A stretch of 22,050 nt of DNA from Chloroflexota bacterium (GTDB lineage: Bacteria > Chloroflexota > Anaerolineae > JAADDB01): contig JAADDB010000044.1 in assembly GCA_013154135.1 (NCBI GenBank), forward strand, positions 1 to 22,050, read 5' to 3'. Positions 13,723 to 20,082 of this stretch are shown in pieces. The translations under genes and the position numbers were made by a program. Under the pieces are notes generated by a model, which did not search any database, was not told the origin of the DNA, and saw nothing but the letters and a program-made list of their open reading frames with translations. How positions within the stretch are numbered: position 1 is the first letter of the stretch; each line of letters starts with the position of its first letter.

Positions 13723-13750
13723 GATGTCGTGGGGAAAGTCCCACGACATC
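13723..13750 (+). other. Perfect 11-bp hairpin between rpsM and rpsK
   Basis: GATGTCGTGGG (13723-13733) pairs exactly with CCCACGACATC (13740-13750) around GAAAGT. GCGCGTTTTGTTGG follows, so a T-rich run begins 5 nt past the stem, a poor fit to an intrinsic terminator. It could be an attenuator, an RNase processing site or a stability element in the alpha-block mRNA. The pairing is certain; the role is not. Confidence 0.5.
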
Positions 13751-13820
13751 GCGCGTTTTGTTGGTGAGCGGTTACGCAGTCATTCAGCCGGAGCAGGCAT
13801 ATTTTTGACGGGAGGGCTTC

Positions 13821-14216
13821 ATGGCACGAAGGCGACGACGGACATCGCGGCGACGAGAAAAGAAGGTTGTGCCGCGCGGTCGGATTTACATTCAATCCAC
13901 GTTCAACAACACCATTGTCACGGTGACCGATCCGAACGGCAACACCTTGGCATGGGCGAGTGGCGGCACCGTGGGATTCAAGGGCGCGCGCAAGAGCACA
14001 CCCTACGCGGCTCAGTTGGCCGCACAGCAGGTGGCCCAGCGCGCGATGCACGATTTCCAAATGCGCGAGGTGGATCTGTTCGTGAAGGGGCCGGGCCCCG
14101 GCCGAGAGGCGGCCATCCGCACCATCCAGGCGGCCGGTCTGCTGGTTCGGTCCATCAGCGACATCACACCCATTCCCCACAATGGGTGCCGTCCTCCCAA
14201 GAAACGACGAGTCTAA
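13821..14216 (+). CDS. rpsK: 30S ribosomal protein S11
   Basis: This 131-residue S11 contains GRIYIQSTFNNTIVTVTDPNGNTLAWASGGTVGFKGARKSTPYAAQLAAQ and ends GLLVRSISDITPIPHNGCRPPKKRRV, both diagnostic. S11 lines the 30S platform near the mRNA exit and the Shine-Dalgarno helix. The N-terminus is strongly basic (ARRRRRTSRRREKK). The ATG at 13821 has GGGAGGGC upstream. The short gap to rpsD (36 nt) is normal; the long one from rpsM is not. Confidence 0.98.
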   Translation: MARRRRRTSRRREKKVVPRGRIYIQSTFNNTIVTVTDPNGNTLAWASGGTVGFKGARKSTPYAAQLAAQQVAQRAMHDFQMREVDLFVKGPGPGREAAIRTIQAAGLLVRSISDITPIPHNGCRPPKKRRV

Positions 14217-14252
14217 ATCCCAAGACGTGGTTTGCACAAGGAGGTTTAACCT

Positions 14253-14888
14253 GTGGGAAGGTATCGAGGATCGGTATGCCGGCTGTGCCGGCGTGAGGGC
14301 ATGAAATTATATCTGAAGGGCGAGCGGTGCTACACGCCCAAGTGCGCGTTCGAGCGTCGTCCCTATCCGCCCGGCATTCACGGCCAGGCCACCCGCTTCC
14401 GCCGGAAGCAATCGGACTACGCTCTCCAGTTGCGGGAGAAGCAGAAGGTAAAGCGCATTTACGGGGTGATGGAGCAACAGTTCCGCAACTACTTCAAGGA
14501 GGCATCTCGGCGGAAGGGGTTGACCGGTACCATGCTCCTGAGCATCCTGGAGAGCCGCTTGGACAATGTGGTGTACCGGTTGGGCTTTGCCGATTCCCGT
14601 GCCCAGGCCCGCCAGCTCGTCCGACATGGACATATCGAGGTGAACGGGCGTAAGGTGGATATCCCCTCCTACCGGGTGAAGCCGGGCGATATCGTGCGGG
14701 TACGGGAGAAGAGCCGCAAGAGCGCGTTCTTCCGCGATCGGGCGGAGATCATGGCCGAACGCCAGGTCCCCGATTGGTTGGAAGTGGACATCGACAACTT
14801 GGCCGGGCGTGTGTTAGCTCGTCCGCAGCGGCACCACATCGATTTGCCGATCAACGAGCAGCTGATTGTTGAGTACTACAGCCGGTAA
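14253..14888 (+). CDS. rpsD: 30S ribosomal protein S4, zinc-binding form
   Basis: This 211-residue S4 starts at GTG 14253 (MGRYRGSVCRLCRREGMKLYLKG), 6 nt after AGGAGGTTTAA. C9, C12, C26 and C31 form the N-terminal zinc site of the C+ form. YGVMEQQFRNYF and the S4 RNA-binding domain, LDNVVYRLGFADSRAQARQLVRHGHIEVNGRKVDIPSY, follow. S4 nucleates 30S assembly and in several bacteria represses its own operon. A long hairpin lies directly after its stop. Confidence 0.97.
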   Translation: MGRYRGSVCRLCRREGMKLYLKGERCYTPKCAFERRPYPPGIHGQATRFRRKQSDYALQLREKQKVKRIYGVMEQQFRNYFKEASRRKGLTGTMLLSILESRLDNVVYRLGFADSRAQARQLVRHGHIEVNGRKVDIPSYRVKPGDIVRVREKSRKSAFFRDRAEIMAERQVPDWLEVDIDNLAGRVLARPQRHHIDLPINEQLIVEYYSR

Positions 14889-14890
14889 TC

Positions 14891-14937
14891 GGACACATGA
14901 CCTCTCGAGAAGGACACTCCTTCTCGAGCATGTGTCC
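14891..14937 (+). other. Long two-part hairpin between rpsD and rpoA
   Basis: GGACACATG (14891-14899) pairs with CATGTGTCC (14929-14937). Inside it CTCGAGAAGGA (14904-14914) pairs with TCCTTCTCGAG (14918-14928) around CAC. Only a 4-nt bulge, ACCT, interrupts 20 bp of perfect pairing. A C-run follows rather than Ts, so it is not a standard terminator. It starts 2 nt after the rpsD stop and ends 62 nt before rpoA. It may protect or process the mRNA so that rpoA is expressed differently from S4. Confidence 0.55.
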
Positions 14938-14999
14938 CCCCGGACAGGCACGGCAGTGAACCAGGCTCGGGACCAGGCTGTAGAGAGGAGGGTGGAGCG

Positions 15000-15956
15000 T
15001 TGACGAACTTGGTGTTACCTCACAAGGTTGAGACAGAAGCCTTAACTCGGAAGTACGGTCGGTTTGTCCTGGAACCGTTGGAGAATGGCTTTGGGACAAC
15101 GATTGGGAACGCGCTGCGGAGGGTGTTGCTCTCTTCCCTGGAAGGGGCCGCCGTGACTTCCATGCAGATTACAGATATCCATCACGAGTTCTCCCCCATC
15201 CCCGGGGTGCGGGAGGATACCACGGAGCTGATCCTCCACGTGAAGCGGTTGCGCTTCCGCATGGATGGGGAGGAACCCGTGCAAGTCCACGTGGACGTGC
15301 GGGGTCCGGGCCCCGTGACCGCGGCGGACATCCAGACGCCAGCCGGGGTGGAGGTGATGAACCCCGACCAATACCTGTTCACCGTGGACTCGGACGACGC
15401 GGACTTGAGCATCGAGTTCTCCGTCTCCAAAGGGCGGGGCTATTCCCCCGCGGAGGAACGGAAGGATCTCCCCATCGGTGTGATTCCCATCGATGCCCTG
15501 TTCAGCCCGGTGACAAAGGTCACATACCACGTGGAACCCACCCGCTTGGGCCATCGGGTGTACGACCGGTTGACCATCGAGGTGTGGACGGACGGGAGTA
15601 TCCCCCCGGACGAGGCGTTGCGCGAGGCGGCCCGGATTCTCCAGGAGCATTTCTCCCTTATTTCCGGGTTGGAAAGCGAAATGCTGGAGGCGGAAGAGGA
15701 AGAGACAACGACCACTATCCCGCAGCACGTGTATGACATGCCGTTAGAGGACTTGTGGCTTTCGGTGCGGTCCTACAACTGCCTGAAGCGGGCCGGCATC
15801 TCCAAAGTGGGGGAGGTGCTGGAACGTTTGCGCGTCGGAGAGGATGAGCTCCTCTCCATCCGCAATTTCGGCCGTAAGTCCCTGGAAGAACTCAAGGAGC
15901 GTTTGGCCGAAAAGGATCTCCTACGGTACGTGGAAGAGCCGGGGAGCGAGGAGTAA
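15000..15956 (+). CDS. rpoA: RNA polymerase alpha subunit
   Basis: This 318-residue alpha subunit starts at TTG 15000, with GAGAGGAGGG about 10 nt upstream. The N-terminal dimerisation domain (1-225) has RFVLEPLENGFGTTIGNALRRVLLSSLEGAAVTSM. An acidic and threonine-rich linker (226-245) leads to the C-terminal DNA-binding domain (246-308) with LEDLWLSVRSYNCLKRAGI and NFGRKSLEELKERL. R257, N260 and K293 match the E. coli UP-element contacts R265, N268 and K298, so UP-element recognition is probably retained. Confidence 0.98.
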   Translation: MTNLVLPHKVETEALTRKYGRFVLEPLENGFGTTIGNALRRVLLSSLEGAAVTSMQITDIHHEFSPIPGVREDTTELILHVKRLRFRMDGEEPVQVHVDVRGPGPVTAADIQTPAGVEVMNPDQYLFTVDSDDADLSIEFSVSKGRGYSPAEERKDLPIGVIPIDALFSPVTKVTYHVEPTRLGHRVYDRLTIEVWTDGSIPPDEALREAARILQEHFSLISGLESEMLEAEEEETTTTIPQHVYDMPLEDLWLSVRSYNCLKRAGISKVGEVLERLRVGEDELLSIRNFGRKSLEELKERLAEKDLLRYVEEPGSEE

Positions 15957-16049
15957 CAGACGCTATTATCATGCGCGCGTGGGCGAGTCCGTAGCACACG
16001 GTCGTCCACCCGCATTTTCACTTCGAACGGAGGAAGGACGAGGAGAACC

Positions 16050-16427
16050 ATGAGGCATCGAGTGGCTGGCAAGAAGTTGGGGCGCAGCATGGGCCACCGG
16101 AAAGCGCTCAAGCGCAATCTGGTCACCCAGCTGTTCCTCCACGAGCGAATCAAGACGACGGAGGCCAAGGCGAAGTTCATCCGCGGGGAAGCGGAGAAGC
16201 TCATCACCATGGCGAAGAAGGGGATCCAGAACCCGGACCGCTTCCTCCACATGCGACGACAGGTGTCCGCGCGGTTGTACGATGAGGATGTGGCCCGTAA
16301 GTTGTTCCAGGAGATCGCCCCTCGGTACATGGACCGCCAGGGCGGGTACACCCGTATCCTCCGCCTGGGCGAGTTCCGCCGCGGGGACGGCGCGGAGCTG
16401 GTTCTCATTGAGTTGGTAGAGGAGTAA
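16050..16427 (+). CDS. rplQ: 50S ribosomal protein L17
   Basis: This 125-residue L17 starts MRHRVAGKKLGRSMGHRKALKRNLVTQLFLHERIKTTEAKAKFIRGEAEKLI, a textbook family N-terminus. It ends YTRILRLGEFRRGDGAELVLIELVEE. L17 lies near the tunnel exit. The ATG follows GGAGGAAGGACGAGG. It is 93 nt after rpoA and 9 nt before truA; the truA TTG sits just after its TAA. Confidence 0.98.
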   Translation: MRHRVAGKKLGRSMGHRKALKRNLVTQLFLHERIKTTEAKAKFIRGEAEKLITMAKKGIQNPDRFLHMRRQVSARLYDEDVARKLFQEIAPRYMDRQGGYTRILRLGEFRRGDGAELVLIELVEE

Positions 16428-16436
16428 CGGTTCGCC

Positions 16437-17168
16437 TTGCGTTACTTTCGAGCAACGGTAGAATACGACGGCACAGATTTCTTCGGCTTCCAGGTCCAGC
16501 CCGATGTGCCGACCATCCAGGGGGCCCTGGAGGAGGCGTTGGAGCGGGTGACCACCGCGTCCACGCGCGTGGTGGCTGCCGGTCGCACGGACACGGGGGT
16601 TCACGCCCGAGGCCAGGTCATCGCGTTTCACTCCCCCTGGCCTCGCGAGCCGGAGGAGTTGTGGCGGGCGCTGAACGCGGTTCTGCCCGAAAGCATCGCG
16701 CTGCAGGACCTGGAAGAGGTGGATGAGGATTTCCATCCCCGGTACTCGGCCCGGAGCCGGGAATACCGGTACTTCATCCACCAACGGCCGGTGCGCTCAC
16801 CCTTGCGCCTGCGGTACAGTTTGCACGTCTCGCATCCGCTGGATGAGGCGGCCTTGGCGGCTGTCGCGTCCCTCATCGTCGGGGCCCACGATTTCGCGAC
16901 GTTCGGCGACCCGACGAGTGGGGAATCCACCGTGCGGGAGGTGTTCACTTCCCGCTGGGAGCGACACGGCGAGGAGTGGGTGTACATCATTGAAGCGAAC
17001 GGATTTCTGCGCCGTATGGTGCGCACGTTGGTGATGGCCCAGCTCTGGGTGGGGGAAGGGCGCTGGACACCGGAGGACTTTGAAGCTGCTCTGGCAGCCC
17101 ACGACCGGAGCATGTCCCCACCCCCGGCCGAGCCGAGAGGCTTGCATTTGTGGAGAGTGCGGTACTAA
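16437..17168 (+). CDS. truA: tRNA pseudouridine(38-40) synthase TruA
   Basis: This 243-residue enzyme converts uridines 38-40 in the tRNA anticodon stem-loop to pseudouridine. The catalytic motif AAGRTDTGVHARGQVIAF places the nucleophile at D52. YDGTDFFGFQVQP, HPRYSARSREYRYFI, HDFATFGD and NGFLRRMVRTLVMAQLWVGEG also match. The start is TTG 16437, 4 nt after GAGGAGTAACGG-type sequence, giving the family start MRYFRATVEYDG. It is tightly linked to rplQ. Its TAA stop is the first triplet of a heptad repeat array. Confidence 0.97.
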   Translation: MRYFRATVEYDGTDFFGFQVQPDVPTIQGALEEALERVTTASTRVVAAGRTDTGVHARGQVIAFHSPWPREPEELWRALNAVLPESIALQDLEEVDEDFHPRYSARSREYRYFIHQRPVRSPLRLRYSLHVSHPLDEAALAAVASLIVGAHDFATFGDPTSGESTVREVFTSRWERHGEEWVYIIEANGFLRRMVRTLVMAQLWVGEGRWTPEDFEAALAAHDRSMSPPPAEPRGLHLWRVRY

Positions 17169-17197
17169 CGAGTAACGATTAACGATTAACGATTAAT
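17166..17197 (+). repeat. Heptad repeat array at the truA stop codon
   Basis: One TAACGAG is followed by three TAACGAT units and TAAT. The first TAA is the truA stop codon. Because the period is 7, successive TAA triplets fall in all three forward frames, and the complementary strand also gains TAA stops. Similar arrays, inverted, occur at 21481-21505 and 21550-21580. I do not recognise a named family. Confidence 0.8.
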
Positions 17198-17200
17198 CTG

Positions 17201-17229
17201 TTGAAGATAAGTCTTTTCTGTGGTACATA
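17201..17229 (+). promoter_or_regulatory. Candidate sigma-70-type promoter for rplM-rpsI
   Basis: TTGAAG (17201-17206, 4 of 6 to TTGACA) and TACATA (17224-17229) are separated by 17 nt in a markedly AT-richer stretch. The -10 match is modest. A start of transcription near 17236 would give a leader of about 105 nt containing the paired structure at 17266-17314. Weak on its own, but the context supports it. Confidence 0.35.
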
Positions 17230-17265
17230 CATTGGGTTCATTGCGAAGGGAAAAGATTTGTTGAG

Positions 17266-17314
17266 TGGACTTGGGACACTGTTTTCATGAGGGAACCAAG
17301 GGGCCCGAAGTCCA
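17266..17314 (+). promoter_or_regulatory. Structured leader upstream of rplM
   Basis: TGGACTT plus GGG (17266-17275) pairs with CCC (17304-17306) and AAGTCCA (17308-17314), leaving one bulged G. Inside, GTTTTC (17281-17286) can pair with GGGAAC (17291-17296) around ATGA, with two G-T pairs. L13 leaders that respond to L13 are known in Bacillaceae. This may be a functional analogue, but I cannot match it to that motif. Confidence 0.4.
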
Positions 17315-17341
17315 ATCTCTTGAAGAAGGGGAGTTATACTC

Positions 17342-17779
17342 ATGCGCACGTACAGTCCGAAACCTGAGGATATCAAGCGCGAGTGGTATGTGGTCGATGC
17401 GACGAATAAGACGCTCGGGCGGTTGGCGTCGGAAATCGCGCGCATACTCAGGGGCAAGCACAAGCCCTATTACAGCCCGCACATGGACTGCGGGGACTAT
17501 GTGATCGTCATCAACGCCCACAAAGTGCGGGTCACAGGCAATAAGCTGGACCAGAAACGGTACTACTGGCAATACTTCAATCGCCCGGGCCACATCAAAT
17601 CCCGCACACTGCGGGAACAGTTGGCCAAGCATCCCGAACGGGTTATCGAGCACGCGGTGCGGGGCATGTTGCCCAAAAACCGTTTGGGACGGAAGATGAT
17701 GAAGAAGCTCAAGGTGTACGCGTCGGACACGCATCCCCACGCGGCACAGAATCCCAAGCCGTTGGATTTGGGTGACTAA
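17342..17779 (+). CDS. rplM: 50S ribosomal protein L13
   Basis: This 145-residue L13 contains REWYVVDATNKTLGRLASEIARILRGKHKPYYSPHMDCGDYVIVINAHKVRVTGNK near its start, then RPGHIKSRTLREQLAKHPERVIEHAVRGMLPKNRLGRKMMKKLKVY, both hallmark segments. L13 is an early 50S assembly protein. AAGGGGAG (17326-17333) precedes the ATG. It forms the usual pair with rpsI, 14 nt downstream, and is preceded by its own 173-nt leader region rather than being tightly fused to truA. Confidence 0.98.
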   Translation: MRTYSPKPEDIKREWYVVDATNKTLGRLASEIARILRGKHKPYYSPHMDCGDYVIVINAHKVRVTGNKLDQKRYYWQYFNRPGHIKSRTLREQLAKHPERVIEHAVRGMLPKNRLGRKMMKKLKVYASDTHPHAAQNPKPLDLGD

Positions 17780-17793
17780 AGGAGGCAGGTTGC

Positions 17794-18201
17794 ATGACGG
17801 AGGAAGCTGCACGCTACATTGAAGCCGTTGGACGGCGGAAGGAATCGTCCGCGCGTGTGCGCATCTACCCGGACGTGCAGGACGGACAGATCCTGGTCAA
17901 TGACAAACCCTTGGAGGTGTATTTCCCCAGGGAGCGGGATCGGATTCACCTGATGGAGCCTTTGAAGGTGGTGGGCCTGGAAGGCGCCTTCTACATCACC
18001 GTTCAGGTGAAAGGGGGGGGCATTTCGGGCCAGGCTGGGGCTATCCGTCTGGGCATTGCCCGCGCGTTGGTGGAATACAATCCCGAATTTCGGTCTGTGA
18101 TGCGCCGGGGCGGGTTCCTCACGCGTGATCCTCGCGTGAAGGAGCGCAAGAAGTACGGCCTCAAACGAGCCCGCAAAGCGCCTCAGTACACGAAACGGTA
18201 A
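17794..18201 (+). CDS. rpsI: 30S ribosomal protein S9
   Basis: This 135-residue S9 contains YIEAVGRRKESSARVRIYPDVQDGQILVNDKPLEVYF, GGGISGQAGAIRLGIARALVEYNPEFR and the end VKERKKYGLKRARKAPQYTKR. Its terminal lysine-arginine reaches the P-site tRNA anticodon loop. The ATG follows AAAGGAGGCAGG. rplM-rpsI is a conserved two-gene unit. The repeat element copy C starts 14 nt after its stop and may supply its terminator. Confidence 0.98.
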   Translation: MTEEAARYIEAVGRRKESSARVRIYPDVQDGQILVNDKPLEVYFPRERDRIHLMEPLKVVGLEGAFYITVQVKGGGISGQAGAIRLGIARALVEYNPEFRSVMRRGGFLTRDPRVKERKKYGLKRARKAPQYTKR

Positions 18202-18214
18202 AGCTCACACAGAT

Positions 18215-18353
18215 CGGCTGACACATCCAGGGAGAATTGGTTTGCGTGGGCGGCAGCCGGGCGAAGCCCCTTCCTGCCACCCACGCAAAACTTTTTCACG
18301 GGGCGAGGACGCCGGGCCCTCGCGGCCCAGGTAGTCCCGAGTTTTGTCAGCCG
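18215..18353 (+). repeat. Repeat element copy C: 139-bp inverted-repeat-ended hairpin element
   Basis: CGGCTGACA (18215-18223) and TGTCAGCCG (18345-18353) are perfect 9-bp inverted ends. Between them lie the central hairpin with GGGC-GAA-GCCC at its tip, GGGGCGAGGAC (18300-18310) and CCCGAGTTTTGTCAG. The order and the shared 11-mers match the copy at 4591-4767. There is no ORF and no obvious target-site duplication. It fills most of the rpsI to mogA gap. Confidence 0.7.
18241..18296 (+). terminator. Candidate intrinsic terminator of rplM-rpsI, carried by repeat copy C
   Basis: TTTGCGTGGG (18241-18250) pairs with CCCACGCAAA (18280-18289), GGCAG (18252-18256) with CTGCC (18274-18278), and GGGC (18259-18262) with GCCC (18266-18269) around GAA. 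Five Ts follow at 18292-18296. A GC-rich stem followed by T5 after a ribosomal operon fits a Rho-independent terminator, though the stem has internal mismatches. Confidence 0.5.
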
Positions 18354-18379
18354 GGCAGGTTGTCCAAAGTTTAAGACCC

Positions 18380-18877
18380 ATGTTCACCGTCGGAGTGCTC
18401 ACCATCAGCGATCGCGTTTCCCGAGGAGAGGCAGAGGACCGAAGTGGTCCGCTGCTGGCCCGCCTCGCGCGGGAGGTGTTGGGCTGGGATGTGGTGGTCC
18501 AGCAGGTGGTGCCCGATGAGCGGGAGCAGATCCGGGAGGTGCTCCGCTCATGGGCCGATGATCTGGATGTGGCGTTGGTCTTGACCACGGGCGGCACCGG
18601 GTTTGCCCCCCGGGATGTGACGCCTGAGGCCACCCGGGATGTCATCGAACGGGAAACCCCCGGGCTGGTGGAGGCCATGCGTTCGGCCAGTTTGCAGGTG
18701 ACCCCTCATGCCATGTTGAGCCGGGCAGTGGCCGGCATTCGGGGTCGCACCCTTATCGTGAACATGCCCGGTAGCCCCAAGGCGGTGGAAGAACAGTTCC
18801 ACGTCATTGCCCCCGCATTGCCCCACGGTATTCGTCTGCTGCGCGACGTTCCCCAAGAACACACACGCCATGAGTAG
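18380..18877 (+). CDS. mog: Molybdopterin adenylyltransferase, MogA/MoaB family
   Basis: This 165-residue protein is a single MoCF-binding domain. TVGVLTISDRVSRGEAEDRSGP opens the fold, TTGGTGFAPRDVTPEAT (about 69-85) binds molybdopterin, and NMPGSPKAVEEQF lies near residue 129. It likely adenylates molybdopterin before molybdenum insertion. MogA and MoaB cannot be separated by motif alone. ATG 18380 is chosen because the family starts here, although no good ribosome binding site is visible. No other molybdenum-cofactor gene is nearby. Confidence 0.88.
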   Translation: MFTVGVLTISDRVSRGEAEDRSGPLLARLAREVLGWDVVVQQVVPDEREQIREVLRSWADDLDVALVLTTGGTGFAPRDVTPEATRDVIERETPGLVEAMRSASLQVTPHAMLSRAVAGIRGRTLIVNMPGSPKAVEEQFHVIAPALPHGIRLLRDVPQEHTRHE

Positions 18878-18942
18878 GTTGGGCCACGGGCAGGCTCCGC
18901 AGGCCTCGGTCGGTCGTCCATCGCCGTTGCTCTCCTCGCGCA

Positions 18943-20082
18943 TCATCTCCCCATTGTAATGCTCCCCAGCACAACCCGAGCTCGGGCGCCTGTGGCCTCG
19001 GGCAAGTTCCCCGGACGACCGTGCCATGTCTCGTACGCGAGGATGGCAAAGGCAATGGCCTCCTTCGCGTCCACCGGTAGCCCCATCGCGTCCGAAGGCA
19101 CGACGCGGGCCGGGGCGAGCAGGTCGCGGAGCATGGCCATGAGCACCGGGTTGTTGGCTCCACCTCCGCTCACTACCACATCCTGCGGGAACGCGGGGAG
19201 AAAATCCCGGTAAGCTTGGGCGATGCTGTGTGCGGTGAGCGCGGTTACCGTGGCAATGATGTCCTCGGCCGAAAGTCCCCGTGCCCGCCCCTTCTCCCAG
19301 ATGCGCCGGGCGTATTCTGCGGTGAAGAGTTCGCGGCCCGTGGTCTTCGGCGGGGGAAATCGGTAGTACGGCTCGGCCAGGAGTTCCCTCAACAACTCCT
19401 CATCCACCCGACCCCGCGCCGCGAGGTGACCATCCCGGTCGTACGTGGCTTGTCCTCGCGTGGCCCGGCTCACCAGGTGGTCGATGAGCACGTTGCCCGG
19501 GCCGGTGTCAAAGGCCAATGGGGGCAGATCTGCCCGGTCGCGTGGGGGAATGAAGGTGACGTTGCCGATGCCGCCGATGTTCTGGGCCGCGCGCGGCCGG
19601 TGTTCATCCTGCAGGAGCAGGAGGTCCACATAGGCGACCAGGGGCGCTCCCTGCCCGCCCGCGGCCATATCCCGAGAACGGAAGTCACTGACCACGGGGA
19701 TGCCCGTGCGTTCCGCGATGATCGCGGCTTTGCCCAACTGAAGGGTGGACGGAGGGGTCTCTGTGGGCGCGTGCCAGACGGTTTGGCCGTGGGATCCGAT
19801 GAGGTGGACGTCTTTCGGGTCCAGTTGAGCGCCGCGAATGCCTTCCAACGCGGCCTGGGCGAACTGTTCGCCCAGGAGGGCATCCAACCGGCAGAGGAGA
19901 TCCACCCGGCCGGTTTGAGGGTGCATGGCTTGGAGAATTGCCTCGCGCAGCGCGGGCGGGTGGGGCACGGTCAGGAAGTGGATGAGCTGCCAACGCAGGT
20001 CCGGGGGCGCGCCCTCAATGTGGACAACGGCCACATCGGTGCCGTCGGCTGAAGTGCCGGACATAAGTCCAACGACGATCAT
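18943..20082 (-). CDS. anmK: Anhydro-N-acetylmuramic acid kinase
   Basis: This 379-residue kinase opens MIVVGLMSGTSADGTDVAVV with the GLMSGTSxDG phosphate-binding motif (5-14). SHGQTVWH (97-104), SDFRSRDMAAGGQGAPLV (132-149), NIGGIGNVTF and AFDTGPGNVLID follow, with D192 the likely catalytic base. It cleaves and phosphorylates 1,6-anhydroMurNAc to MurNAc-6-phosphate in cell-wall recycling. The start ATG (20082-20080) overlaps the stop of the serine hydrolase gene by 4 nt (ATGA), so that start is favoured over upstream in-frame codons. It converges on mogA. Confidence 0.95.
   Translation of the reverse strand: MIVVGLMSGTSADGTDVAVVHIEGAPPDLRWQLIHFLTVPHPPALREAILQAMHPQTGRVDLLCRLDALLGEQFAQAALEGIRGAQLDPKDVHLIGSHGQTVWHAPTETPPSTLQLGKAAIIAERTGIPVVSDFRSRDMAAGGQGAPLVAYVDLLLLQDEHRPRAAQNIGGIGNVTFIPPRDRADLPPLAFDTGPGNVLIDHLVSRATRGQATYDRDGHLAARGRVDEELLRELLAEPYYRFPPPKTTGRELFTAEYARRIWEKGRARGLSAEDIIATVTALTAHSIAQAYRDFLPAFPQDVVVSGGGANNPVLMAMLRDLLAPARVVPSDAMGLPVDAKEAIAFAILAYETWHGRPGNLPEATGARARVVLGSITMGR

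Noticed and set aside
17166..17197. CRISPR-like or direct-repeat phage attachment interpretation of the heptads
   Set aside because: Units are 7 bp with no spacers, and no cas, integrase or tRNA gene is nearby.
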